In this document: positions 48,127 through 57,108 of the stretch, in pieces
Layout: every line of letters begins with the position of its first letter
Position numbering within the stretch: position 1 is the first letter of the stretch
NCBI GenBank assembly: GCA_015272395.1
Contig: JACYLQ010000033.1
Coordinates: forward strand, 1-64,000
Reading direction: 5' to 3'
Source: Calothrix sp. C42_A2020_038
GTDB lineage: Bacteria; Cyanobacteriota; Cyanobacteriia; Cyanobacteriales; Nostocaceae
DNA: 64,000 nucleotides
Translations under genes and position numbers: made by a program
Notes under the pieces: generated by a model
The model's input: only the letters and a program-made list of their open reading frames with translations
The model's database searches: none
What the model was told of the DNA's origin: nothing

Positions 48127-48186
48127 ATGAAGATAAGGTTAATATTAATGCATGGTACAAATGCTTTAGTGAAGTTTGTATTTTAA
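48127..48186 (+). CDS. Possible 19-codon small ORF with a strong ribosome binding site
   Basis: An AGGAGG (48116-48121) lies 5 bases before an ATG that opens 19 codons (MKIRLILMHGTNALVKFVF) and a stop. The sequence has no homologue I recognise and no clear membrane helix. It sits in the 455-base gap between psaC and the ABC binding protein. A TTGACA at 48053 may be its -35 box, though no good -10 follows at 17 bases. It could be a leader peptide, a small protein or a remnant. Confidence 0.3.
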   Translation: MKIRLILMHGTNALVKFVF

Positions 48187-48399
48187 TAGTTATTTATTCT
48201 AATAGCTTATATTCAGTTTTCCTCTAATATTCATGCCGCATTGTCCTTGGGCTTTTTGCTTAAGGGCTTTTCTTATGTGTATGTATTCAAACAAGCCAAG
48301 CACACCCTCTTTTATGGATTCACAATCAAACAATTGTACTAAAATGAATTTGCTGTATAATCATCGTTTTAAGTCTAATGTGAAGCTTTAATATGCTAT
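48187..48399. other. Remainder of the leader before the ABC binding protein
   Basis: AT-rich with a weak hairpin (CCTTGGGC...TAAGGG near 48247-48268). No gene or known regulatory site, such as an NtcA box, was recognised. Confidence 0.4.
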
Positions 48400-49713
48400 A
48401 TGGCAAAGTTATCAAGACGCAAGTTTCTGGGGGCTTCGGGTGCAGTGATTGCAGCGCAAGGTCTTGCTTATACTGTTCATGATTCAAGTTCTACTTCTGC
48501 TGAGTTAAAAAGTAAACTTTCAGTCGGCGCCTATGTTGGTTATACTGGTACACCGGAGGTAACAACTGCGGTATTGGGATTTATTGCTGTCACAAGTTGC
48601 GCTCCACTGATAATTGCCAAAGTTAAAGGCATGTTTACTAAATATGGAATGTCTGATGTCATAGTGCAAAAGCAACCTTCATGGGCAGTGATGCGTGATA
48701 AGTTGATGTTAGGTTCTGCATCAGATGGATTAGATGGTTCACATTTACTATTTCCTATGGCGTATTTAATTACAACGGGAGAAATCAGTTATGACCGTAA
48801 AATCCCGATGTATATTTTGGCGCGGTTAAATGTGAATGGACAAGGGATTTCGGTTGCGAAGGCGTACCAAAATTTAAACTTGAGTTTGGATAGCTCACTG
48901 CTAAAGTCTGAAATAGAAAAAAAATCAGCAACAGGTGAATCAATTCGATTTGCAGTTCCATTTCGCCGCGTTACAGGTGATTTTTTTATGCGGTGGTGGT
49001 TAGCATACGGAGGAATTGACCCAGACCATGATGCTTCAATTATTGTCATACCTCCACCGCAAATGGTTGCGAATATGCGTGGTGGTTCGATGGAGGGATT
49101 TTGTGTTGTAGACCCTTGGCATGAGCGGTTGATTAAGCAAAAACTTGGTTATTCAGCGCTAACAACTGGTGAACTATGGAATAATCATCCAGAAAAAGCC
49201 TTTGTAATGCGCGCGTCTTGGGTGGACAAGTATCCGAAAGCTGCTTTAAGCTTACTTGCTGCTGTTATGGAAGCGCAAATTTGGTGCGACCAACCAGAAA
49301 ACAAACAAGAGTTATTTAAAATTCTGGCTGAACGTCAATGGATGGGAGTATCCGCAGAAATTATTGGTAATCGTTTGTTAGGTAAGTTTGATTATGGGAA
49401 TGGACGACTTGTTCAAAATAGTCCTCATACAATTAAATATTGGAATCATAACGCATCTTACCCTTATAAAAGTCATGATTTATGGTTTCTAATTGAAGAT
49501 ATGCGCTGGGGTTATCGTTCTCCTGAATTTGATACAAAACGTTTGATAGATAGTGTGAACCGTGAAGATTTATGGCGCCAAGCTGCAAAAATAATCGGTC
49601 AAACTGCTGCTATTCCACCTACAACATCGCGCGGAGTCGAAAAGTTTTTTAACGGTCTAGAATTCGACCCTGAAAATCCAGGTATCTATTTACAGGCGCC
49701 GAAATTAAGATAG
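48400..49713 (+). CDS. NrtA/CmpA-family ABC transporter substrate-binding protein
   Basis: This 437-residue protein starts with a twin-arginine signal (SRRKFLGASG), as in NrtA and CmpA, the nitrate and bicarbonate binding proteins of cyanobacteria. The core shows the family blocks VGYTGTPEVTTAVLGFIAVTSCAPLIIAK (near 40-70; quoted in part: GFIAVTSCAPLI), FRRVTGDFFMRWWLAYGGIDP and the C-terminal WFLIEDMRWGYR. It is the periplasmic, membrane-tethered receptor of an ABC importer. The substrate (nitrate, nitrite, bicarbonate or other anion) cannot be decided. The permease follows 66 bases later; no NrtC or NrtD ATPase gene is present on either side. Confidence 0.85.
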   Translation: MAKLSRRKFLGASGAVIAAQGLAYTVHDSSSTSAELKSKLSVGAYVGYTGTPEVTTAVLGFIAVTSCAPLIIAKVKGMFTKYGMSDVIVQKQPSWAVMRDKLMLGSASDGLDGSHLLFPMAYLITTGEISYDRKIPMYILARLNVNGQGISVAKAYQNLNLSLDSSLLKSEIEKKSATGESIRFAVPFRRVTGDFFMRWWLAYGGIDPDHDASIIVIPPPQMVANMRGGSMEGFCVVDPWHERLIKQKLGYSALTTGELWNNHPEKAFVMRASWVDKYPKAALSLLAAVMEAQIWCDQPENKQELFKILAERQWMGVSAEIIGNRLLGKFDYGNGRLVQNSPHTIKYWNHNASYPYKSHDLWFLIEDMRWGYRSPEFDTKRLIDSVNREDLWRQAAKIIGQTAAIPPTTSRGVEKFFNGLEFDPENPGIYLQAPKLR

Positions 49714-49779
49714 TGATTGTGTATCATCATATTATAAATATAAATAATTAGTTAGAATAATTCGTTAGAAAAATAAAAA

Positions 49780-50586
49780 ATGCTGAAACAATTAAAAACA
49801 GTAACTTCGCTTCAAGTAATCAAACACATAATTCCATCAACTATTGGGTTCTTAGTTTTTTTGTTTATATGGTATATTCTTAGCTTGCAACCAGATACAT
49901 CATTACCATCTCCGATAAAAGTTGTGAGCAATACTTGGGAATTGATCATCAATCCATTTTTTTATAAAGGTAATAACAATAAAGGTTTATTCTGGCTACT
50001 GCTTGCTAGTCTCAAACGAGTTGCTTCTGGATATTTGCTAGCGGCAATTGTAGGTATTGTAACTGGTTTAATAATCAGTCTCAATCCATTTCTAAAAAAA
50101 GCTATTGAACCAATTATACAATTGCTACGTCCTGTTGCACCCTTAGCATGGTTGCCGCTTGCACAAGCTATTTTTCTCAAACCTAATCCATCGGCAATTT
50201 TTGTGATTTTTATTACTGCAATCTGGCCTATTATTATCAATACAACTTTGGGAGTTCAACTCATTCCTAAAGATTACATCGAGATTGGGAGAATGTTAGA
50301 GATGTCATTTTTGAGAAACCTTTACAAAATTATTCTACCAGCTACACTTCCCTACATATTCACAGGACTACGAATTTCTTTAGGATTATCCTGGTTGGCA
50401 GTTGTGGCAGCAGAAATGCTACTATCGGATGATGGACTTGGTTTCTTCATTATCAACGCATACAATAATTCTGATATTAGTGAAATTATCTTAGCAATCT
50501 TTTATTTGGGCGTAGTTGGTATTATTTTAGATAAATTAATGGTTATAGCTTCCTCAAAATGGGAAAGAAAGATTCCTTCAACTTAA
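49780..50586 (+). CDS. NrtB/CmpB-like ABC transporter permease
   Basis: This 268-residue inner-membrane protein has about six helices and the permease EAA-like loop (EIGRMLEMSFLRNLYKIILPA, about residues 166-186; the conserved Gly is replaced by Arg-Met context). The blocks LLRPVAPLAWLPLA and GLSWLAVVAAEML are typical of nitrate/sulfonate/bicarbonate permeases. It forms the channel for the binding protein encoded just upstream. The next gene is glmS, so the operon ends without an ATPase; the partner must be encoded elsewhere or be shared with another transporter. Confidence 0.87.
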   Translation: MLKQLKTVTSLQVIKHIIPSTIGFLVFLFIWYILSLQPDTSLPSPIKVVSNTWELIINPFFYKGNNNKGLFWLLLASLKRVASGYLLAAIVGIVTGLIISLNPFLKKAIEPIIQLLRPVAPLAWLPLAQAIFLKPNPSAIFVIFITAIWPIIINTTLGVQLIPKDYIEIGRMLEMSFLRNLYKIILPATLPYIFTGLRISLGLSWLAVVAAEMLLSDDGLGFFIINAYNNSDISEIILAIFYLGVVGIILDKLMVIASSKWERKIPST

Positions 50587-50970
50587 AAAAAAATTTATAC
50601 GGTTAATCAAGCTTATTTAGAGTCGGATAATAAAAAAGGTGTTAGAACCTCTCCCCCGACCCCTCTCCTACGAGGAGAGGGGAGTATGAGAAGAGGGGAG
50701 TATTTTGATTTGGGGTCATACTTTAAACTGCTTAATTGTTGTGCAATATACATTTTGGCAGTTTTTGACCCCGGATTTCTCAAGTCTTGTGAGAAATCTA
50801 GGGATAGCAATGAATCCATCGTACCCAACTAATTTGACTTCTGAGCAATGAGAAATGAAGTGATGGATTCAAAATATTGAAATATGCTACTATTGTTGCC
50901 CCTAAAATTATACCAGTTATTATATCTAAGGATACGTGTTTAATTTGTCCTTATAGCATGGTGTGAATCA
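50587..50970. other. 384-base gap with two repeat hairpins before glmS
   Basis: It contains CCCCTCTCCT-ACG-AGGAGAGGGG (50660-50682), a perfect 10-bp hairpin of a common cyanobacterial dispersed repeat, and a second hairpin GATTTCTCA/TGAGAAATC (50774-50798). The first may end the permease transcript. No gene is present; a 71-codon minus frame over it is a shadow of the palindromes. Confidence 0.6.
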
Positions 50971-52854
50971 ATGTGCGGAATCGTTGGTTATATTGGGACT
51001 CAAGCAGCAACGGAAATATTGCTCTCAGGTTTAGAGAAGCTCGAATATCGTGGTTATGATTCTGCGGGAATTGCTACGATTTTGGAGGGTAATGTAAATT
51101 GTGTACGAGCGAAGGGGAAGTTACACAACTTGCGTTCCAAGTTGGAGTCAATGGAAAATCCTGCTCAAGTCGGTATAGGTCATACACGCTGGGCAACACA
51201 TGGAAAACCAGAGGAGTATAATGCTCACCCCCATATGGACACACCTAACCGTGTGGCTGTAGTCCAAAATGGTATTGTTGAAAATTATCGCGAGTTACGC
51301 GAAGAAATTAAAAGTTTTGGTGTTGAGTTTCGCTCTGATACTGATACAGAGGTAATTCCGCATTTAATTTCTAGATTTTTGCAAGAGGAAATTGCTTTAG
51401 GGGAAGCATATTCACCTTTTCTTGAGGCAGTACGCAAAGCAGTAGGTCAACTTAGTGGTGCATTTGCTATTGCTGCTGTTTGTGCGGATTTTCCTGATGA
51501 GTTAATTGTAGTTCGTCAACAGGCGCCGTTAGTAATTGGGTTTGGTCAGGGTGAATTTTTCTGTGCATCTGACACACCCGCCATTGTCTCACATACCCGC
51601 GCGGTTTTACCACTGGATAATGGCGAAATTGCAAGGTTGACACCTTTGGGTGTAGAAATTTACGATTTTGCTGGTAAGCGACTTAAGAAACAGCCTCGCT
51701 TACTCAACTTGAGTCCGACAATGGTTGAGAAACAAGGATTCAAGCATTTTATGCTCAAAGAAATCTATGAGCAACCAGGGGTTGTACGTGCTTGTTTAGA
51801 CGCTTACTTTGCCGATATTTCTGATACGCAATCTCCGATTAATTTAGGTATTCCAGATGAATTTTATACTGACTTAGAACAAATTCAAATTGTTGCTTGT
51901 GGTACTAGTTGGCACGCTGCCCTTGTGGGTAAATATTTACTCGAACAACTCGCGCAAATTCCTACATCTGTTGGGTATGCTTCTGAATTTCGCTATGCAC
52001 CCACACCATTAACTCCTAATACTTTAACTATAGGCGTTACTCAATCAGGTGAAACAGCCGATACCCTTGCAGCTTTGGCAATGGAAAGGGAACGACGCTC
52101 TTGTCGCGAAGCAAAATATCAAGCAAGGCTTTTAGGTATTACCAACCGTCCAGAAAGTAGTCTTGGACATATGGTGCCTCATATTATTAATACATTAGCA
52201 GGAATTGAAATAGGTGTAGCTGCTACAAAAACATTTACCGCTCAATTAATGGCATTTTATGCATTGGCAATTGATTTAGCATATCGGCGCCAAACATTAT
52301 CTGCCGAAAAAATAGAAGATATAATAAATGGGTTGCGTCAAATACCTAAAGAAATCGAAACAACATTAGAAAAACAAGAACAACTTAGCGAAACTTTAGC
52401 ACATGATTTTGCTGATACCCAAGATGTTATTTTCCTCGGACGCGGTATAAATTTCCCAATTGCCTTAGAAGGTGCCTTAAAACTCAAAGAAATCAGCTAT
52501 ATTCATGCAGAGGGTTATCCCGCTGGAGAAATGAAACACGGACCAATTGCACTATTAGATGCAAAAGTACCAGTAGTTTCCATTGCTGTACCCGGTGAAG
52601 TTTACGAAAAGGTAATTTCTAACTCCCAAGAAGCCAAAGCGCGCGACTCTCGTTTAATTGGAGTAACACCAATAAGTGACGGAGAAGCAGGAGAAATTTT
52701 CAACGACTTGATACCAGTTGCCAACGTCGATGAAATATTATCACCTATCTTGACTGTAGTTCCATTGCAACTACTGGCTTATCATATTGCCGCGCGTAGA
52801 GGTTTGGACGTTGACCAACCACGTAACCTAGCAAAATCTGTAACCGTAGAATAG
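50971..52854 (+). CDS. glmS: Glutamine-fructose-6-phosphate aminotransferase (isomerizing)
   Basis: This 627-residue enzyme makes glucosamine-6-phosphate, the first step to UDP-GlcNAc for peptidoglycan and exopolysaccharide. The N-terminal glutaminase begins MCGIVGYIG with the Cys nucleophile at position 2 after Met removal, followed by RGYDSAG and TRWATHG. Two SIS domains follow: CGTSWHAALVGKYLLEQL (about 309) with TQSGETADTLAAL, and LGRGINFPIALEGALKLKEI (about 488). The C-terminus ends PRNLAKSVTVE, the conserved closing segment. It is a full-length single gene with a strong terminator downstream. No glmS ribozyme was recognised in the leader. Confidence 0.97.
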   Translation: MCGIVGYIGTQAATEILLSGLEKLEYRGYDSAGIATILEGNVNCVRAKGKLHNLRSKLESMENPAQVGIGHTRWATHGKPEEYNAHPHMDTPNRVAVVQNGIVENYRELREEIKSFGVEFRSDTDTEVIPHLISRFLQEEIALGEAYSPFLEAVRKAVGQLSGAFAIAAVCADFPDELIVVRQQAPLVIGFGQGEFFCASDTPAIVSHTRAVLPLDNGEIARLTPLGVEIYDFAGKRLKKQPRLLNLSPTMVEKQGFKHFMLKEIYEQPGVVRACLDAYFADISDTQSPINLGIPDEFYTDLEQIQIVACGTSWHAALVGKYLLEQLAQIPTSVGYASEFRYAPTPLTPNTLTIGVTQSGETADTLAALAMERERRSCREAKYQARLLGITNRPESSLGHMVPHIINTLAGIEIGVAATKTFTAQLMAFYALAIDLAYRRQTLSAEKIEDIINGLRQIPKEIETTLEKQEQLSETLAHDFADTQDVIFLGRGINFPIALEGALKLKEISYIHAEGYPAGEMKHGPIALLDAKVPVVSIAVPGEVYEKVISNSQEAKARDSRLIGVTPISDGEAGEIFNDLIPVANVDEILSPILTVVPLQLLAYHIAARRGLDVDQPRNLAKSVTVE

Positions 52855-52925
52855 CATAAAACCTGCAAATTGTAGGTTGTGCAGAGGAATAAAACGGTTC
52901 AACAATGTAAACACAATGATTGAAC

Positions 52926-52990
52926 AATAACTCCTGAAACAGTACTATTGCCTTAAGTGGGTATGTAATCTTTTTCAGGGGTTATTTTTT
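52926..52990 (+). terminator. Rho-independent terminator of glmS
   Basis: AATAACTCCTGAAA (52926-52939) pairs with TTTCAGGGGTTATT (52973-52986) with one G-U pair, followed by a run of T. It lies 70 bases after the glmS stop and, on the other strand, could also serve the autokinase gene. Confidence 0.7.
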
Positions 52991-53096
52991 CTAGAACTGT
53001 AAAATTTGCTAGATATAGGCTGGAAGCATAATAAATTCATTTGAAATAAATATCTTTACTTATTCCAAAACTACCTAGAATTAATGACACAGGCTA

Positions 53097-55262
53097 TTAC
53101 TTGGCTGTTATTGGCAATCTGTAGTAACCTTTTTGGATTCCATAGCCATAGTAATAATCGTTTTCGTCTGTAACATCATTAACGACCATTCCCAATACAC
53201 GTTGACTCGACTGTTTTAGTAAGGTTTTCATTTCTTTTGAAACAGCTGAGTTTGCTGCACCTGGGCGAACTATAAGCAAGGCGCCATCAACGAATTTACC
53301 TAAAGCTAGCGCATCAGCAGAATATATTACAGGTGGAGTATCAATAATTACAAAATCATATTGCTGTTGTGCCATTGTGACAAGTGCGTTCATTTGTGGT
53401 GAAGCAAGTGTTGCAAATGGGTTGGAGGGTGTGGCGCCTGCAGGAAGAAGGTAGACGTTATTTGCGACTTGATGAGCTGATGTCTGTAAGTCGAGTTTAC
53501 CTTCTAATATCTCGTTTAGACCTTGTGAATTTTCTATTTTCCAAATTTCGTGTTGATGCGAACACCGCATGTCTGCATCAATTATTAAAACCCGGCGCCC
53601 AAGTTGAGCTAGTGCTAGTGCTAAGTTGGCACTAACAAATGATTTACCTTCGTTAGGTACAGCACTAGTAATGACAATACTTTTGAGTACTTGGTCGGGA
53701 AGTGTATATTCAAGAGTTGCTTGGAGCTTTTCAAATGCTGCACTTGCAGGAGACCAGGGGTTATCACGAATAGGTAAAGTTGAGATGTCGCGGTTTCTAT
53801 AGTGACGACTGATCGACAAACGCGGAATAGTGCCAAGTAACGGATAACCAAGGAGTTCCTGTGCTTCTTCGAGTGTTCTGACTGACCCATCCAACGCTTC
53901 CAACATTAGCGCGGCACCAACTGCTAAAATTATGCCTAAAAATCCACCCAATGCTAAATTAAGCGCTGTTCGGGGAGATACAGGGTCATCTGCGACTAGC
54001 GCTTGGGAGACAACGCGCGCGTTACCTACAGTTTTATTTTCGATAACTTGGACTTCTTGAAGTCGTCTTAAAAGTTGCTCATAAGTTTGACGAGCGACTT
54101 GCAGGTTACGTTCGAGTTGGCGTTGGTTTTGTTCAAGACGTGGTATTATATTCGCTCGTTGTCTATATAAATTGAGTGCATTGCTTAAAGTCGAAATACG
54201 GTTGGATAAACCCGTTCTTTCAACTTCTAACTTCACAAGTTCGGCAATCAAATTTTGTTTGAGAGAGTCAAGATTTAAATCACGTTCGGTTAAGGTATCT
54301 ACAGTACCTAAAGTTTGAATGATTCTTTGTTCTAGTTGTTGTCGCAGCACTTGGACTTTGCTAGCTAAGTCAATGATTGTTGGATGTTCGTCGCTGTAGC
54401 GTATCCGTTCGACTGCCAGTTTATTTTGAGTTTGACGAAACTCGTCAAGCAACTGTTGAACTGCCTTCGATTGGCTAAGAGTATTAAGTGCTAATGCTTT
54501 TTGAGAGCTTAACCCAAGTTTATTTTGGAGTGCTACAATTTGCGAGCTAGTATCAACAAATTTAGCTTCTGTTTTAATTATTTGGTCTGCTAAATCACTT
54601 TGATTCGCAATCGATGTCTTTGCCTCTTCTTGGAGTTCTACAACACGATTTTTCTCTTTGAATTGACGAACTGCAAGTTCTGATTCACGAACCTTTGCTT
54701 CTACTTCTGGTAACTGTTTGCTTATAAACTCGCGCGCGGCAACTACTTCGGCTCGGTTAGTGCGAATATCGTTTTCGAGATAGTGTGTTATTAGTGAATC
54801 AACTATGGCAGCAGCCATTTTCTTGTCAGAACTACGGTAACTAACTCGTAGTACATCAGTTCCTTTAACTCCTGACACTTTTAAGTTTTTAGAGAATTCT
54901 TCAAATACAAGCGGTTGTCCGTTTTTGTTTTTAAGTTCTAGCGTCTCAATTGTTTTTTGTATTACAGGTTGAGAGCGAATGATTTCAGCTTGTGTATCTA
55001 AAGGATTGCCTGCATTTCCACTTCTTCCAAGCATTTCCAGTTCTTGTCCCACGGTAATTCCGGTCAGAGACGAATAAAGATTTGCTTTATTAAATATTAA
55101 TTTTCCTTCAGCTTCATAAATAGGTGTTTGCGAAAATGTTACTGCTCCTGTAACTCCCACAACAGAACTGACAACAACAGTTGTTGCTAACCAGCGTCGT
55201 TTAAGTATTCGCCAAGCTTGTCTAAAATTGATTGAATCATCTTCTGTAGAGTTTACTGGCAT
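53097..55262 (-). CDS. Polysaccharide co-polymerase / tyrosine autokinase (Wzc-type)
   Basis: This 721-residue inner-membrane protein controls chain length and export of exopolysaccharide. A Wzz domain starts near residue 10 (FRQAWRILKRRWL) with the first helix at about 25-45, followed by long coiled-coil segments (190-420) and the second helix at about 432-450. The cytoplasmic BY-kinase domain has a Walker A AVPNEGKS (about 533-540), Walker A' LIIDADMR and a C-terminal tyrosine cluster (ENDYYYGYG...GYYRLP) that is autophosphorylated. It is divergent from the priming transferase and ahead of the EPS cluster, sharing the regulatory gap with it. It is fused as one chain, unlike the two-part systems of Firmicutes. 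Confidence 0.92.
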   Translation of the reverse strand: MPVNSTEDDSINFRQAWRILKRRWLATTVVVSSVVGVTGAVTFSQTPIYEAEGKLIFNKANLYSSLTGITVGQELEMLGRSGNAGNPLDTQAEIIRSQPVIQKTIETLELKNKNGQPLVFEEFSKNLKVSGVKGTDVLRVSYRSSDKKMAAAIVDSLITHYLENDIRTNRAEVVAAREFISKQLPEVEAKVRESELAVRQFKEKNRVVELQEEAKTSIANQSDLADQIIKTEAKFVDTSSQIVALQNKLGLSSQKALALNTLSQSKAVQQLLDEFRQTQNKLAVERIRYSDEHPTIIDLASKVQVLRQQLEQRIIQTLGTVDTLTERDLNLDSLKQNLIAELVKLEVERTGLSNRISTLSNALNLYRQRANIIPRLEQNQRQLERNLQVARQTYEQLLRRLQEVQVIENKTVGNARVVSQALVADDPVSPRTALNLALGGFLGIILAVGAALMLEALDGSVRTLEEAQELLGYPLLGTIPRLSISRHYRNRDISTLPIRDNPWSPASAAFEKLQATLEYTLPDQVLKSIVITSAVPNEGKSFVSANLALALAQLGRRVLIIDADMRCSHQHEIWKIENSQGLNEILEGKLDLQTSAHQVANNVYLLPAGATPSNPFATLASPQMNALVTMAQQQYDFVIIDTPPVIYSADALALGKFVDGALLIVRPGAANSAVSKEMKTLLKQSSQRVLGMVVNDVTDENDYYYGYGIQKGYYRLPITAK

Positions 55263-55633
55263 AAGAAATTAGCAATAATAATTAAGTTTTAATTTGAGGT
55301 CAATATATTTGATTTTTGACACATTTAACATCTGTATATTTACGGAAGTAGCGTTACAGACGTGAAAATGGAAAAGACTTCTCTGAAAAGTTATTCCCAC
55401 ATCGCAGAGGACTTTCGTCTTGTAGAAAACCAAACCCCATCTATATTGCCCTCACCCTTCCACAGATATTGGGCATGAACAGACAAACAGACAAGCCATA
55501 AAAACATACAAAATCAACATTCTAGACCCAGACGGTTGGACAAATAGAACTTTTTTCGCAATTATTTAGTTTTATGTGTGATTTTAGTAAAAAATTGGGG
55601 AACTCTATCTATATAAGAAGATTAGATATCACT
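55263..55633. other. Divergent regulatory gap of the EPS locus
   Basis: The 371 bases between the autokinase and the priming transferase must carry the promoters of both. It is AT-rich; I see no clear operator, and the direct motif ACAGACAAACAGACAAGCC (near 55480-55498) is the only repeat noticed. Confidence 0.4.
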
Positions 55634-57049
55634 ATGATGTCGGCGAATACCACTTATTTCCAAAACAATTTGACACTACCAATACAATTCACGCTAATAC
55701 GTGCTATTGCAATATTTCTGTTGGTAGCGGATTTAGCGGGTTTATTTCTAAGTGTAGGCTGTGTACTGTGGGTGCAGTTTAATGCGAGCATTCAGCAGTT
55801 CAATCCGTTTGTTTGTGAAATAGTGTTACTTGGGTTAATTGGGCTATATATATTTGATGCGTATCATTCGCAGGTACAAGTTGCTATTGTCTGGACACGA
55901 TTCAGATGTATTGTTTGTTCGATTATAGTTAGCGCGCTTAGTGTTGTATTTATCTACATATCGAATATCTGGGAAGCACAATGGCAGCTAAGTCAAGGAA
56001 TTTTACTTGCCAGCTTAGGAATTTTTCTACCGTGGACAATCCTGACTAGATTTTTAACTGTAATATACATGCGAACCCCACTCGGAAATGTTGCTGTAAA
56101 TACTTTGCTCAAGAGTAATCACTGGTTAGTTTTAGGAGCAAATCATGATGCAAATCAATTCAGAACATATTTAGTACATAAGTACGATTTACTTAATTTG
56201 ACTTTGCCAAAACAATTTAATCTTGCAGCTCCTGGTTCCAGTGCATTATTAGAATCAAACGCACGTTGTTTATCTGGAGTTGTTGTTGGGACAGAGGCAT
56301 CTTTAACCGAAGAGGAACGGCAAACGCTTATTAATTATCGCCTTCAAGGAGTGCCTATTTATCAATTATCTGAAGCTTATGAAAAAATATGGTATAGAAT
56401 ACCGTCAAATTTGCTAGACGATAGTTGGTTTATATTTAGTAAAGGATTTAAGCTGAATTATAGTCGATTTTGGCAAAAATGTAAGCGATTAGTTGATATT
56501 ATTTCAGCTAGCTTACTTTTGGTTGTTCTTTCTCCATTAATGCTCTTAGCTGCGATTGCTATTAAATTGAACAGTCCGGGACCATTGTTGTATTCACAGG
56601 TACGTAGCGGATTTAATGGTCAACATTTCCGTGTTTATAAATTTCGTTCGATGTACCAAGATGCAGAGCTTAGAGGCGCCCAATGGGCTATGGAGAATGA
56701 CCCGCGCGTAACACCTGTAGGACGTTGGTTACGATCAACACGCGTTGATGAATTGCCACAGCTTTGGAATGTACTGAATGGTGAAATGAGTTTGATTGGG
56801 CCGCGTCCAGAACGACCAGAGTTTGATGTCAAATTGGCTGAAGTTATTCCTTACTACAATGTCCGCTACAGCATCAAACCTGGAATCACAGGTTGGGCAC
56901 AAGTTATGTATCCTTATGGTGCATCAGTAGATGACGCGCGTCAAAAGCTGTCATACGACCTTTATTACATCAAAAATTACTCATTTGTTTTGGATTTGCT
57001 AATTGCGCTCAAAACAATTCGTGTTGTGTTGCTACGAAAGGGGAGATGA
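55634..57049 (+). CDS. Polyprenyl glycosylphosphotransferase, EPS priming enzyme (WbaP/CpsE-type)
   Basis: The frame opens at 55574, but homologues start near the ATG at 55634 (MMSANTTYF); neither has a strong ribosome binding site. From there 471 residues include four or five N-terminal membrane helices, a Rossmann-like segment, a further helix (about 305), and the catalytic C-terminal domain of bacterial sugar transferases. The latter shows YKFRSMYQDAE, RVTPVGRWLRSTRVDELPQL and GEMSLIGPRPERPEF, all standard. It attaches the first sugar phosphate to undecaprenyl phosphate. It begins the EPS operon. Confidence 0.9.
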   Translation: MMSANTTYFQNNLTLPIQFTLIRAIAIFLLVADLAGLFLSVGCVLWVQFNASIQQFNPFVCEIVLLGLIGLYIFDAYHSQVQVAIVWTRFRCIVCSIIVSALSVVFIYISNIWEAQWQLSQGILLASLGIFLPWTILTRFLTVIYMRTPLGNVAVNTLLKSNHWLVLGANHDANQFRTYLVHKYDLLNLTLPKQFNLAAPGSSALLESNARCLSGVVVGTEASLTEEERQTLINYRLQGVPIYQLSEAYEKIWYRIPSNLLDDSWFIFSKGFKLNYSRFWQKCKRLVDIISASLLLVVLSPLMLLAAIAIKLNSPGPLLYSQVRSGFNGQHFRVYKFRSMYQDAELRGAQWAMENDPRVTPVGRWLRSTRVDELPQLWNVLNGEMSLIGPRPERPEFDVKLAEVIPYYNVRYSIKPGITGWAQVMYPYGASVDDARQKLSYDLYYIKNYSFVLDLLIALKTIRVVLLRKGR

Positions 57050-57108
57050 TACGATTTTGGATTTTGAATTTAGGAATCATATATATTTGAATACAAAATG
57101 GGAGACTA

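Noticed and set aside
50613-50828. 71-codon minus-strand frame before glmS
   Set aside because: It is produced by palindromic dispersed repeats and has no protein features.
50600-50970. glmS ribozyme in the leader of glmS
   Set aside because: The leader holds common dispersed hairpins and none of the conserved core of that ribozyme, which is also a Gram-positive feature.
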